Made by a program: the position numbers and the translations under genes. The notes under the pieces are model-generated. The model was given only the letters and a program-made list of their open reading frames with translations, had not been told where the DNA came from and did no database searches. Positions 18,948 through 26,582 of a stretch of 64,000 nt of DNA are shown in pieces (the first letter of the stretch is position 1; every line of letters begins with the position of its first letter). Location of the stretch: NCBI RefSeq assembly GCF_001931485.1, contig NZ_MSDV01000037.1, forward strand, positions 1 to 64,000, written 5' to 3'. This DNA comes from Burkholderia sp. SRS-W-2-2016 (lineage in GTDB: Bacteria; Pseudomonadota; Gammaproteobacteria; Burkholderiales; Burkholderiaceae).

Positions 18948-21053
18948 ATGTCCACTACCGCCACGCATCAAGACAATCCGCTCCTCGATTTTTCCGACCT
19001 GCCGCGCTTTGGCGACATCCAACCCGAACACGTGACACCCGCGCTCGACGTGCTGCTCGCGAACGCAGCCGCCGCGGTCGAGCGCGCCGCGCTGCCGGCC
19101 ACGCCGGCCTCGTGGGCCGACGTCGTCGAACCGGTCGAACGCGCGACCGAACCGCTGTCGCGCGCCTGGAGCGTGATCGGCCATCTGAACGCGGTCGCCG
19201 ATACCCCCGAGCTGCGCGCCGTGTACGGCGAAAACCTGCCGCGCGTGACCGAGTTCTGGTCGAGCGTCGGTCAGAATCTGGCGCTCTACGAGAAGTACAA
19301 GACGCTGAACGCCAGCGACGAATTCGCCGCGCTCAATAGCGAGCGCAAGAAGATCCTCGGCAACGCGCTGCGCGATTTCCGTCTGTCGGGCGCCGAACTG
19401 CCGGAAGACCAGAAGCCGCGTTTCGCCGAATTGCAGGAGCGCCAGGCGGCGCTGTCGAAGGCGTTTTCCGATCACGTGCTCGACGCGACCAACGCGTATG
19501 CGTACACGGTCGAAGCCGGCAACGAAGCGCAACTGGCCGGCCTGCCCGAGGACGTGATCGCGGCCGCGCAGGAAGCGGCCGAGCGCGAAGGCAAAAGCGG
19601 CTACAAGTTCACGCTGCACTTCCCGTCGTATTTCCCGGTCATGCAGTACTCGGAAAACCGCGCGATGCGCGAAGCGATGTACCGCGCGTACGTGACGCGC
19701 GCGTCCGAACTGGGCGCGCAATACGGCAACGGCAAACCCGAGTGGGACAACACCCAGGTGCTTGCCGACGAACTGAAGCTGCGCGCCGAAGAAGCCGGCA
19801 TGCTCGGCTACAACAACTTCGCCGAAGTGTCGCTCGCGCCGAAGATGGCCGAGTCGCCGGCACAGGTGATGGCCTTCCTGGAAGATCTCGCGACGCGCGC
19901 GCGTCCGCATGCGGAGCAGGACTGGCAGGAGCTGCAGGCATTCGCGTCGAACGAGCTCGGCATGAGCGATCTGCAGCCGTGGGACATGACCTTCGCGGCC
20001 GAGCGTCTGCGCCAGAAGCGCTATTCGTTCTCCGAGAACGAAGTGAAGCAGTACTTCCCGGAAGACGCGGTGTTCAAGGGCCTGTTCAAGGTCACCGAGA
20101 CGCTCTTCGGCGTGCGCATCCGTCGCGATGAAGCGGCCGTGTGGCATCCGGACGTGCGCTTTTTCCGTGTCGAGAATCAGGACGGCGGTCTCGTCGCGCA
20201 GTTCTATCTCGACCTGTATGCGCGCGAAGGCAAGCGCGGCGGCGCATGGATGGACGATGCGCGCGGCCGTCACAAGCTCGCGCACGGCGCGGTGCAAACG
20301 CCGGTCGCGTATCTGACCTGCAACTTCTCGGCGCCGGTCGGCGGCAAGCCCGCCTGCTTCACGCACGACGAAGTGATCACGCTGTTCCACGAATTCGGCC
20401 ACGGCCTGCATCACATGCTCACGCGCGTCGATGAACTCGGCGTGTCGGGTATCAACGGCGTCGAATGGGACGCGGTCGAACTGCCGTCGCAATTCATGGA
20501 GAACTTCTGCTGGGAGTGGGACGTGCTGTCGGATATGACTTCGCACGTCGATACCGCGAAGCCGCTGCCGCGCGATCTGTTCGACAAGATGCTCGCCGCG
20601 AAGAACTTCCAGAGCGGCCTCGGCACGCTGCGGCAGATCGTGTTCTCGATGTTCGACATGCAGCTGCACACCGGCTTCGATGCGAACGGCGCGACCAGCG
20701 CGAACGATCTCGCGCGCGAGATCAACGAGCGCTTCCACGTGGTGCCGCAGGCGCCGTTCTCGCGCTGGCCGAATACGTTCAGCCATATTTTCGCGGGCGG
20801 TTACGCGGCCGGCTACTACAGCTACAAGTGGGCCGAGGTGCTGTCGGCGGATGCGTACGCGGCGTTCGAGGAAGCCGCGCAGGCGGCCGGCAGCGTGCTC
20901 GATCAGAGCACCGGGATGCGCTATCGTCGCGAGATTCTGGAGGTTGGCGGCAGCCGTCCGGCGATGGAATCGTTCAAGGCGTTCCGCGGCCGCGAGCCGA
21001 ATATCGATGCGCTGCTGCGCCACAACGGGATGGCACCGGGCGCCGCGCATTGA
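18948..21053 (+). CDS. prlC: Oligopeptidase A (M3 family zinc metallopeptidase)
   Basis: 701 aa, close to E. coli PrlC (680). The zinc site is H481-E-F-G-H485, followed by GLHHML; the third ligand is in the downstream NGVEWDAVELPSQFMENF region. This cytoplasmic enzyme degrades short peptides, including cleaved signal peptides. The N-terminus (LLDFSDLPRFGDIQPEHVTPAL) matches the family. The gene is followed by a strong bidirectional terminator shared with the convergent amidohydrolase gene. Confidence 0.95.
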   Translation: MSTTATHQDNPLLDFSDLPRFGDIQPEHVTPALDVLLANAAAAVERAALPATPASWADVVEPVERATEPLSRAWSVIGHLNAVADTPELRAVYGENLPRVTEFWSSVGQNLALYEKYKTLNASDEFAALNSERKKILGNALRDFRLSGAELPEDQKPRFAELQERQAALSKAFSDHVLDATNAYAYTVEAGNEAQLAGLPEDVIAAAQEAAEREGKSGYKFTLHFPSYFPVMQYSENRAMREAMYRAYVTRASELGAQYGNGKPEWDNTQVLADELKLRAEEAGMLGYNNFAEVSLAPKMAESPAQVMAFLEDLATRARPHAEQDWQELQAFASNELGMSDLQPWDMTFAAERLRQKRYSFSENEVKQYFPEDAVFKGLFKVTETLFGVRIRRDEAAVWHPDVRFFRVENQDGGLVAQFYLDLYAREGKRGGAWMDDARGRHKLAHGAVQTPVAYLTCNFSAPVGGKPACFTHDEVITLFHEFGHGLHHMLTRVDELGVSGINGVEWDAVELPSQFMENFCWEWDVLSDMTSHVDTAKPLPRDLFDKMLAAKNFQSGLGTLRQIVFSMFDMQLHTGFDANGATSANDLAREINERFHVVPQAPFSRWPNTFSHIFAGGYAAGYYSYKWAEVLSADAYAAFEEAAQAAGSVLDQSTGMRYRREILEVGGSRPAMESFKAFRGREPNIDALLRHNGMAPGAAH

Positions 21054-21080
21054 GACACTGACGCAACGGTAGCGACAAAG

Positions 21081-21118
21081 AAAACCGGCGGTCTGCGCGA
21101 GCAGGCCGCCGGTTTTTT
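21081..21118. terminator. Bidirectional terminator between prlC and the amidohydrolase
   Basis: An 11-bp stem AAAACCGGCGG/CCGCCGGTTTT is extended by an inner CTGC/GCAG pair, with T6 on the plus side. Confidence 0.85.
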
Positions 21119-21146
21119 ATTGGCGTTTCACCGCGATGCGACCGCG

Positions 21147-22457
21147 CTACGCGCGATGCAGTTTGAAGTCCACCTCGCGCGGCCGCCCTTCGATCGACAA
21201 CGACGCCCGCGCGGCCGGCGCACGGCTCACCACCCTGCCCCGGCTCACGACCGCGAGCCGCGCGGCGCGCAAACGGAGCGCGTCGATTTCGTCGCGCGCA
21301 TCGAGCAGCACGAGATTGGCCGCGCAGCCGGGCGCGATCCCGTAACCTTCGAGACCGAGAATCCGCGCCGCGTTGACGGTCACCGCGTCGAAGCACGCGC
21401 GCATCCCGTCGATGCCCGTCATCTGCGCGACGTGCAGCCCCATGTGCGCGACTTCGAGCATGTCGCCCGAGCCGAGGCTGTACCACGGGTCCATCACGCA
21501 GTCGTGGCCGAACGCGACGGTGATCCCGGCGGCCAGCATCTCCGGCACGCGGGTCATCCCGCGCCGTTTCGGATAGCTGTCGCTGCGCCCCTGCAGCGTG
21601 ATGTTGATCAGCGGATTCGCGATCGCGGCGACGCCCGACTCGCGCATCAGCGGCAGCAGCTTGCTCACGTAGTAGTTGTCCATCGAATGCATCGAGGTTA
21701 GATGCGAACCGGCGACGCGGCCATGCAACCCGAGCCGGTGCGTTTCCGCCGCAAGCGTTTCGATATGGCGCGACAGCGGATCGTCCGATTCGTCGCAATG
21801 CATGTCGACCCGCAAGCCCTGCTGCGCCGCGTACTCGCACAGCATGCGCACCGACTGCGCGCCGTCGGCCATCGTGCGCTCGAAATGCGGAATCCCGCCG
21901 ACCACGTCGACGCCCATGCCGATCGCGCGCTTCAGGTTATCGAACGCGCCGGCGCTGCGCAGCAGTCCATCCTGCGGAAACGCGACCAGTTGCAGATCGA
22001 GATACGGCGCGACGCGACGCTTCACTTCCAGTAGCGCCTCGACCGCGAGCAGCCGCGAATCGCATACGTCGACGTGGCTGCGGATCGCCAGCAGGCCGCG
22101 CGCGACCGCCCAGTCGCAGTACTGCAGCGCGCGCTCGATCAGCGCGTCCTGCGTGAGCTCGGGCTTCAGCTCGCCCCATAGCGCGATCCCTTCGAGCAGC
22201 GTGCCCGACGCGTTCACGCGCGGCAGACCGTACGACAGCGTCGCATCCATATGGAAATGCGGATCGACGAACGGCGGCGTGACGAGCGAGCCGGCCGCAT
22301 CGAGTTCTTCGCGCGCGCTCGCGGCCAGATACGGCTCGACCGCGACGATGCGGCCGGCGTCGATGCCGATATCGACCGGCTCGTGAGATTGCCTTGACGG
22401 CGGCAGCAGTTGCGCGGCGCTGCGCGGTAGCGTCGCGCGGCGGATGATCAGATCCAT
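21147..22457 (-). CDS. Cytosine deaminase-like amidohydrolase (CodA family)
   Basis: 436 aa, CodA-like throughout. Metal ligands H67/H69 (DPHFHMD), the H220-CDES segment with E223, SHLTSMHSMD around H252, and D319 in GHDCVMDPWY are all present. GGIPHFERT near 187-195 matches the CodA substrate loop IPHFE. CodA has Asp directly after the catalytic Asp; here it is Cys (C320). Substitutions at that Asp change pyrimidine preference in CodA, so the substrate may be a cytosine analogue, isoguanine-like base or triazine rather than cytosine. A GGGAG ribosome site precedes the ATG. No transporter gene is adjacent. Confidence 0.82.
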   Translation of the reverse strand: MDLIIRRATLPRSAAQLLPPSRQSHEPVDIGIDAGRIVAVEPYLAASAREELDAAGSLVTPPFVDPHFHMDATLSYGLPRVNASGTLLEGIALWGELKPELTQDALIERALQYCDWAVARGLLAIRSHVDVCDSRLLAVEALLEVKRRVAPYLDLQLVAFPQDGLLRSAGAFDNLKRAIGMGVDVVGGIPHFERTMADGAQSVRMLCEYAAQQGLRVDMHCDESDDPLSRHIETLAAETHRLGLHGRVAGSHLTSMHSMDNYYVSKLLPLMRESGVAAIANPLINITLQGRSDSYPKRRGMTRVPEMLAAGITVAFGHDCVMDPWYSLGSGDMLEVAHMGLHVAQMTGIDGMRACFDAVTVNAARILGLEGYGIAPGCAANLVLLDARDEIDALRLRAARLAVVSRGRVVSRAPAARASLSIEGRPREVDFKLHRA

Positions 22458-22670
22458 GTATCGCTCCCGTTGATCGCTTCGGACTCGCTACGATTCTAGC
22501 GGCGCCAGAAAAGCGCGCGCGGGTCGTGTCGTGTGTGTGCTCCGTGATGGCCCTGGCCGCTCATCACTGCACCGAGGCGTACCGGCGCGCGCGGTGCGAT
22601 CCGTACCGGCGTCGTACGCCGCGACGCGCCTATACTCGCCGTTTCGGGCAAGCATTCACGGAGCGTACAG

Positions 22671-23369
22671 ATGAAAACGATCGGCGTGATCGGCGGCATG
22701 AGCTGGGAGTCGTCCACCGAGTATTACCGGCTGCTGAACCGTCACGCGAAGGCGCGCCTCGGCGGCCATCACAACGCGCGCAGCCTGCTGCTGACGGTCG
22801 ATTTCGCCGAGGTCGAAGCGAACCAGCGTGCCGGCGACTGGGCCGCGCTCGGCAAGCAGATGGCCGATGCCGCGAGCCAGCTCGAACGCGGCGGCGCCGA
22901 TCTGGTGATCCTCGCGACCAACACGATGCATCGCGTGTGCGATTCGATCGAGCGGGCGATCAGCGTGCCGTTCCTGCACATCGCCGATCCGACCGGCGAG
23001 GCGCTGCGCGCGGCGGGCGTCGAACGGGTCGGCCTGCTCGGCACCCGCTATACGATGGAGCAGGAGTTTTATACCGGGCGGCTGCGCGAGCGCTTCGGCC
23101 TCGACACGCTGGTGCCCGACGACGCCGAACGCGCGGACGTGCATCGGATCATCTACGACGAGCTGTGTCACGGCAATGTGGAAGGCGAATCGCGCCGCGT
23201 GTATCAGCGCGTGATCGAGCATCTGGCCGCGCGCGGCGCGCAGGCGGTGATTCTCGGCTGCACGGAAATCACGCTGCTGATCAAACCGGAGGATTCGGTG
23301 CTGCCGGTGTTCGATACGACCGCGTTGCATGCGCAGGCGGCGGTGGAATGGGCGATCGGGCCGGCGTGA
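22671..23369 (+). CDS. Aspartate/glutamate racemase family protein (YgeA-like)
   Basis: 232 aa, Asp/Glu/hydantoin racemase superfamily. The phosphate/carboxylate-binding start GVIGGMSWESS matches YgeA. The residues that act as the acid/base pair are T83 (LATNTMH) and C197 (ILGCTEI). The first position is Thr rather than the usual Cys, the same pair and numbering described for E. coli YgeA (L-Asp/Glu-specific racemase, L-DER). That predicts one-sided racemisation of L-aspartate or L-glutamate in the cytoplasm. It is monocistronic between the amidohydrolase and the lysE/lysR islet. Confidence 0.88.
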   Translation: MKTIGVIGGMSWESSTEYYRLLNRHAKARLGGHHNARSLLLTVDFAEVEANQRAGDWAALGKQMADAASQLERGGADLVILATNTMHRVCDSIERAISVPFLHIADPTGEALRAAGVERVGLLGTRYTMEQEFYTGRLRERFGLDTLVPDDAERADVHRIIYDELCHGNVEGESRRVYQRVIEHLAARGAQAVILGCTEITLLIKPEDSVLPVFDTTALHAQAAVEWAIGPA

Positions 23370-23388
23370 ACTTGTCTGAAACGACACG

Positions 23389-23436
23389 CTGAAAGTCAAA
23401 GTCAAAAAGCCCGCATCGCTTGCGTGATGCGGGCTT
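23389..23436 (-). terminator. Terminator, copy 1 of a duplicated element (lysE end)
   Basis: An 11-bp stem AAGCCCGCATC/GATGCGGGCTT (23407-23417, 23426-23436) has its T run on the minus strand, so it ends lysE transcripts. The adjoining ACGCTGAAAGTCAAA sequence recurs at the terminator at 25327-25372. Confidence 0.75.
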
Positions 23437-23470
23437 CGACTTATCGGTCAAGGTATCGTCGATTCGATCA

Positions 23471-24124
23471 TCAGGCAAGGTTTCCACTCATACCGTGCAA
23501 GAGGGTGTACACGCCTGCCCCAACCGCCACGACCAGCAGGAATCCGGAAGACAGAATGGAAATCCACTTGCGCCGCTGCTGAAAAATCCCGCTTCTCATC
23601 GCAACGGCGTAGCTCAGCAAAATCAGGAAATCACACACAATCCACAGCGCCGTCAGGATCGCGAGACTCGTTTTGAGGTGACTTGTGATGCCGACGAATT
23701 GAGGGAAGAACGCTATAAAAAAGATGATGTCCTTCGGATTCGAGATTCCAATGAGGAACCCGTGAAGGATCTGTTTCGCGCCACTCAACCTCGCTAAAGG
23801 CGTGGCGGGTACACGATGATTTGCGTCCTTTGCGGAGGCAAGTTCGCTGAGCAATCCCCTGATTGCCGTCCACGCAAGGAAAACGCATCCTGCAAGACTG
23901 ATCCACGACAGCCATGTCTGATCGACGGTGAAAAGACCCATGATCACGAGAGCGGCCATCGCGATCAGTACTAGCGATGCCCAGTTCGCTCCGAGAGACG
24001 TCAATAGCGCCTGCCTGAATCCACCACGCGCGGCGGCATTCAGAACGTAGACGACAACCGGTCCCGGTACCGCGATCATCAAAGTGATCGACGTCAAATA
24101 GACGGACAGTAGAGCAAAGTTCAA
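23471..24124 (-). CDS. LysE/RhtB family amino-acid exporter
   Basis: 217 aa with about six membrane helices. The family motif near the N-terminus is AVPGPVVVYVLNAAARGG, and the second conserved segment is GFLIGISNPKDIIFFIAFFPQF. Members export amino acids or related small molecules. The start is TTG (24124): an in-frame stop lies upstream, GGGGA sits 5 nt before it, and no earlier ATG or GTG exists. It is divergent from a LysR regulator, the usual layout for a regulated exporter such as lysE/lysG. Base composition is visibly less GC-rich than the flanking genes, suggesting acquisition. Confidence 0.9.
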   Translation of the reverse strand: MNFALLSVYLTSITLMIAVPGPVVVYVLNAAARGGFRQALLTSLGANWASLVLIAMAALVIMGLFTVDQTWLSWISLAGCVFLAWTAIRGLLSELASAKDANHRVPATPLARLSGAKQILHGFLIGISNPKDIIFFIAFFPQFVGITSHLKTSLAILTALWIVCDFLILLSYAVAMRSGIFQQRRKWISILSSGFLLVVAVGAGVYTLLHGMSGNLA

Positions 24125-24393
24125 GACGTTCCCCGTTCCAACTTGTTGTCGTCATCGATAACGCCAAATCCGGTGGGGACAAAACCGCCCTCATAGGCGC
24201 GCCCGCGTTCCCTCCGCACCCTCACCGCGCTGTCGCATCGCTCAACTATTACTCCTGGTCCAATCTTCACGCACATTTATCGTCACCCTCTGGAAGACCC
24301 AACTTACGGGGATATTGACGGCTTACATGAAGATTGAAAAATGGAAAGTCCTCCTGTTAAATAGGAGAAAAATTCATGATCAAGGAGCACTCG
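24125..24393. promoter_or_regulatory. lysE-lysR divergent regulatory region with 9-bp inverted repeat
   Basis: CAATCTTCA (24261-24269) and its exact reverse complement TGAAGATTG (24328-24336) lie 58 bp apart between the two divergent genes. This could be a pair of half-sites for the LysR-type protein. No strong -10/-35 pair is obvious. Confidence 0.4.
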
Positions 24394-25305
24394 ATGACCA
24401 GGCAGCTTCCGCCGCTGTACGCACTCAGAGCATTCGAGAGCGCAGCCAGGACAGGGGCGGCATCTCTCGCCGCAGAGGAGCTGCACCTGACTCAAAGCGC
24501 GGTGAGCAAGCACATCAAAACGCTCGAGGCTTATTTCGACTGCCAGCTATTCACTCGAAAGGGGCCGCGCATGCTGGTTACCCCTCAGGGCCAAATCTTC
24601 GCGGAAGGGCTGAAACATGGCTTCAAGCAGATCGAGGAAGCATGCGCGATCTTTCAGAGTCAGCGCGGCGTGCTTCGGCTCAAGGCACCCCCGACGTTGA
24701 CAATGCGTTGGCTGCTATCCGCGCTGCGCGCCTATCGGGAAACGAACCCCGGGATCGCCGTTCAGACGTCGAGTATCTGGATGGACATCGATACCGTCGA
24801 TTTTTTCAGCGAGCCTTACGACTGCGCCATTCTTCTCGGCTCCGGCGGCTTCGGGGCCGGCATCTGCAGCGTGAAGCTGTTCGACGAATGGTTGATTCCG
24901 ATATGCGCGCCGTCTCTGTTGATCGACGGCAGCGTAGACCTGTCGGAGCGAGAAATCATCCATCCATCGCCCGACAGGAGAGACTGGCGACGATGGCTGG
25001 CCCGCGCGAACCTCGGCGTCAATGTCGATATGACGCGCGGTCAGGTCTTCGACACGCTGGAACACAGCAATGCCGCGGCGATTGCCGGGCACGGCATTTC
25101 GATCGGCGATCTCGCTTTGTGCGCCGACGCGATCACGAATGGGCAGCTCGCGCTGCCGTTCACGACCGCTGTGTCTACCGGCGACGGTTACTACATGGTG
25201 TGGCCGGAGCGATCCAGGAAGGACGCCGAGATCCGGCAGTTGCTGGCTTTTCTGGCGGGCGTCGCCCCTTCCATCGAGTATCCGGGGATTCACTACGTCG
25301 AATGA
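24394..25305 (+). CDS. LysR-family regulator (GcvA-like)
   Basis: 303 aa. The N-terminal LysR helix-turn-helix reads LYALRAFESAARTGAAS...LHLTQSAVSKHIKTLE, followed by the periplasmic-binding-like effector domain. The N-terminus TRQLPPLYALRAFE is typical of GcvA-type LysR proteins. Two starts are possible: ATG 24394, with AAGGAG 7 nt upstream and the family-like N-terminus (chosen), and ATG 24376, with AGGAG upstream. It is divergent from lysE and probably its activator (inference). Composition is lower in GC than neighbouring core genes. Confidence 0.9.
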   Translation: MTRQLPPLYALRAFESAARTGAASLAAEELHLTQSAVSKHIKTLEAYFDCQLFTRKGPRMLVTPQGQIFAEGLKHGFKQIEEACAIFQSQRGVLRLKAPPTLTMRWLLSALRAYRETNPGIAVQTSSIWMDIDTVDFFSEPYDCAILLGSGGFGAGICSVKLFDEWLIPICAPSLLIDGSVDLSEREIIHPSPDRRDWRRWLARANLGVNVDMTRGQVFDTLEHSNAAAIAGHGISIGDLALCADAITNGQLALPFTTAVSTGDGYYMVWPERSRKDAEIRQLLAFLAGVAPSIEYPGIHYVE

Positions 25306-25326
25306 ACCGGCCGGCCGGGCCGGCTG

Positions 25327-25372
25327 ACGCTGAAAGTCAAAAAGCCCGCATGGCTTGCGCTATGCGGGCTTT
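25327..25372 (-). terminator. Terminator, copy 2 of the duplicated element (tRNA end)
   Basis: An 11-bp stem AAAGCCCGCAT/ATGCGGGCTTT (25341-25351, 25362-25372) with its T run on the minus strand directly follows the tRNA-Met gene. It is nearly the same as the element at 23389-23436, including the flank ACGCTGAAAGTCAAA. Confidence 0.75.
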
Positions 25373-25382
25373 CAACAAAACT

Positions 25383-25459
25383 TGGTTGCGGGGACAGGAT
25401 TTGAACCTGTGACCTTCGGGTTATGAGCCCGACGAGCTGCCAGACTGCTCCACCCCGCG
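25383..25459 (-). tRNA. Initiator tRNA-fMet (CAT)
   Basis: 77 nt including an encoded CCA end. The minus-strand sequence begins CGCGGGGTGGAGCAG, has the anticodon arm TCGGGCTCATAACCCGA (anticodon CAT at 25423-25425) and the T-arm GGTTCAAATCC. C1 opposite A72 and the three G:C pairs below the anticodon are initiator features, and the sequence is almost the same as E. coli fMet. The minus-strand terminator at 25341-25372 ends it. Confidence 0.95.
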
Positions 25460-25759
25460 TCAGAGAAAAAAGATTATATCGGACCTTTCGCGAAACGTCA
25501 AACACTGGTGCGAATCTTTTTCTTCCGGCGCGCGTAGCGTGCACGCGTGCGGCGCTTCGCACGCGACACGCCCCGTCGCCCGTTATCCGCCCACACCCTG
25601 CTCGCGCACGATAAGATGCGGGGCTATCGGAACCTGGAATCGCCGCCGTGATGCATGCGCGATGCACTGCGATGTGCGATGCACTACGCGGCGATCGGTC
25701 AGAGCAAATAAGCGAGGCTCGAGCCAGCAAGCCCCGCTCCGCAACAAAGTGAGAACGAC
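25460..25759. other. Spacer between tRNA-fMet and xthA
   Basis: 300 bp without a gene. It must hold the tRNA promoter (minus) and the xthA promoter (plus), but I see no convincing consensus pair for either. Confidence 0.4.
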
Positions 25760-26536
25760 ATGAAAATCGCGACGTGGAACGTCAACTCCCTCAAAGTCCG
25801 CCAGCAACACGTGATCGACTGGCTCGCGAGCAGCGGCACCGACGTGCTGTGCCTGCAGGAGCTGAAACTCCCCGACGAAAAATTCCCGCGCGCGGAACTC
25901 GCCGAGATCGGCTACCAGAGCTGGTACGCGGGGCAGAAAACCTATAACGGCGTCGGCATTCTGGTACGCGACGGCCTGCACGTCGAAGAAAGCAGCATCG
26001 TGCGCAATATCCCCGGCTTCGAGGATCCGCAGCAGCGCGTGATCGCGGCGACCATCGACGGCGTGCGCATCATCTCCGCGTATTTTCCGAACGGCCAGGC
26101 GCCGGGCACCGAAAAGTTCGCGTACAAGCTGCGCTGGCTCGACGCGTTGCACGACTGGCTCGCGACCGAGATGACGCTGCATCCGAAGCTCGCGTTGCTC
26201 GGCGACTACAACATCGCGCCGGAAGATCGCGACGTGCACGATCCGAAAGCATGGGAAGGTCAGAACCTCGTGTCGCCGGAAGAACGCGCAGCGTTCGTGC
26301 GGCTGATCGGACTCGGTCTGCTCGACGCGTTCCGCCAGTTCGAGCAGCAGGAAAAGATCTATTCGTGGTGGGACTACCGGATGATGGCGTTCCGCCGCAA
26401 CGCGGGGCTGCGCATCGACCACATCCTGCTGTCGAAGGCGCTCGCCGATATCTGCACCGCGTGCGATATCGACAAGGCGCCGCGCAAGCTCGAACAGCCG
26501 TCGGATCACGCGCCGGTGTTCGCGCAACTGGGCTGA
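25760..26536 (+). CDS. xthA: Exodeoxyribonuclease III
   Basis: 258 aa, endonuclease/exonuclease/phosphatase fold. Visible catalytic elements are ATWNVNS (N7), CLQELK (E34), GDYNIAPEDRD, and the C-terminal PSDHAPV with the catalytic His. The enzyme cuts at abasic sites and removes 3' blocks in base-excision repair. Length and motifs match ExoIII of the XthA/ExoA family. It is monocistronic, convergent with the prolyl oligopeptidase gene. Confidence 0.94.
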   Translation: MKIATWNVNSLKVRQQHVIDWLASSGTDVLCLQELKLPDEKFPRAELAEIGYQSWYAGQKTYNGVGILVRDGLHVEESSIVRNIPGFEDPQQRVIAATIDGVRIISAYFPNGQAPGTEKFAYKLRWLDALHDWLATEMTLHPKLALLGDYNIAPEDRDVHDPKAWEGQNLVSPEERAAFVRLIGLGLLDAFRQFEQQEKIYSWWDYRMMAFRRNAGLRIDHILLSKALADICTACDIDKAPRKLEQPSDHAPVFAQLG

Positions 26537-26582
26537 CGCTCCGGGACAGCGGCGCAGCTGCGCGCGTCCCCGCGTTCCTCGC

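Noticed and set aside
23389..25372. Insertion sequence or integrative element
   Set aside because: No transposase, integrase or terminal inverted repeats; only the duplicated terminator suggests past insertion.
25383..25459. Elongator tRNA-Met or tRNA-Ile (CAT)
   Set aside because: C1-A72, the GGG:CCC anticodon-stem pairs and close identity to E. coli initiator tRNA identify it as fMet.
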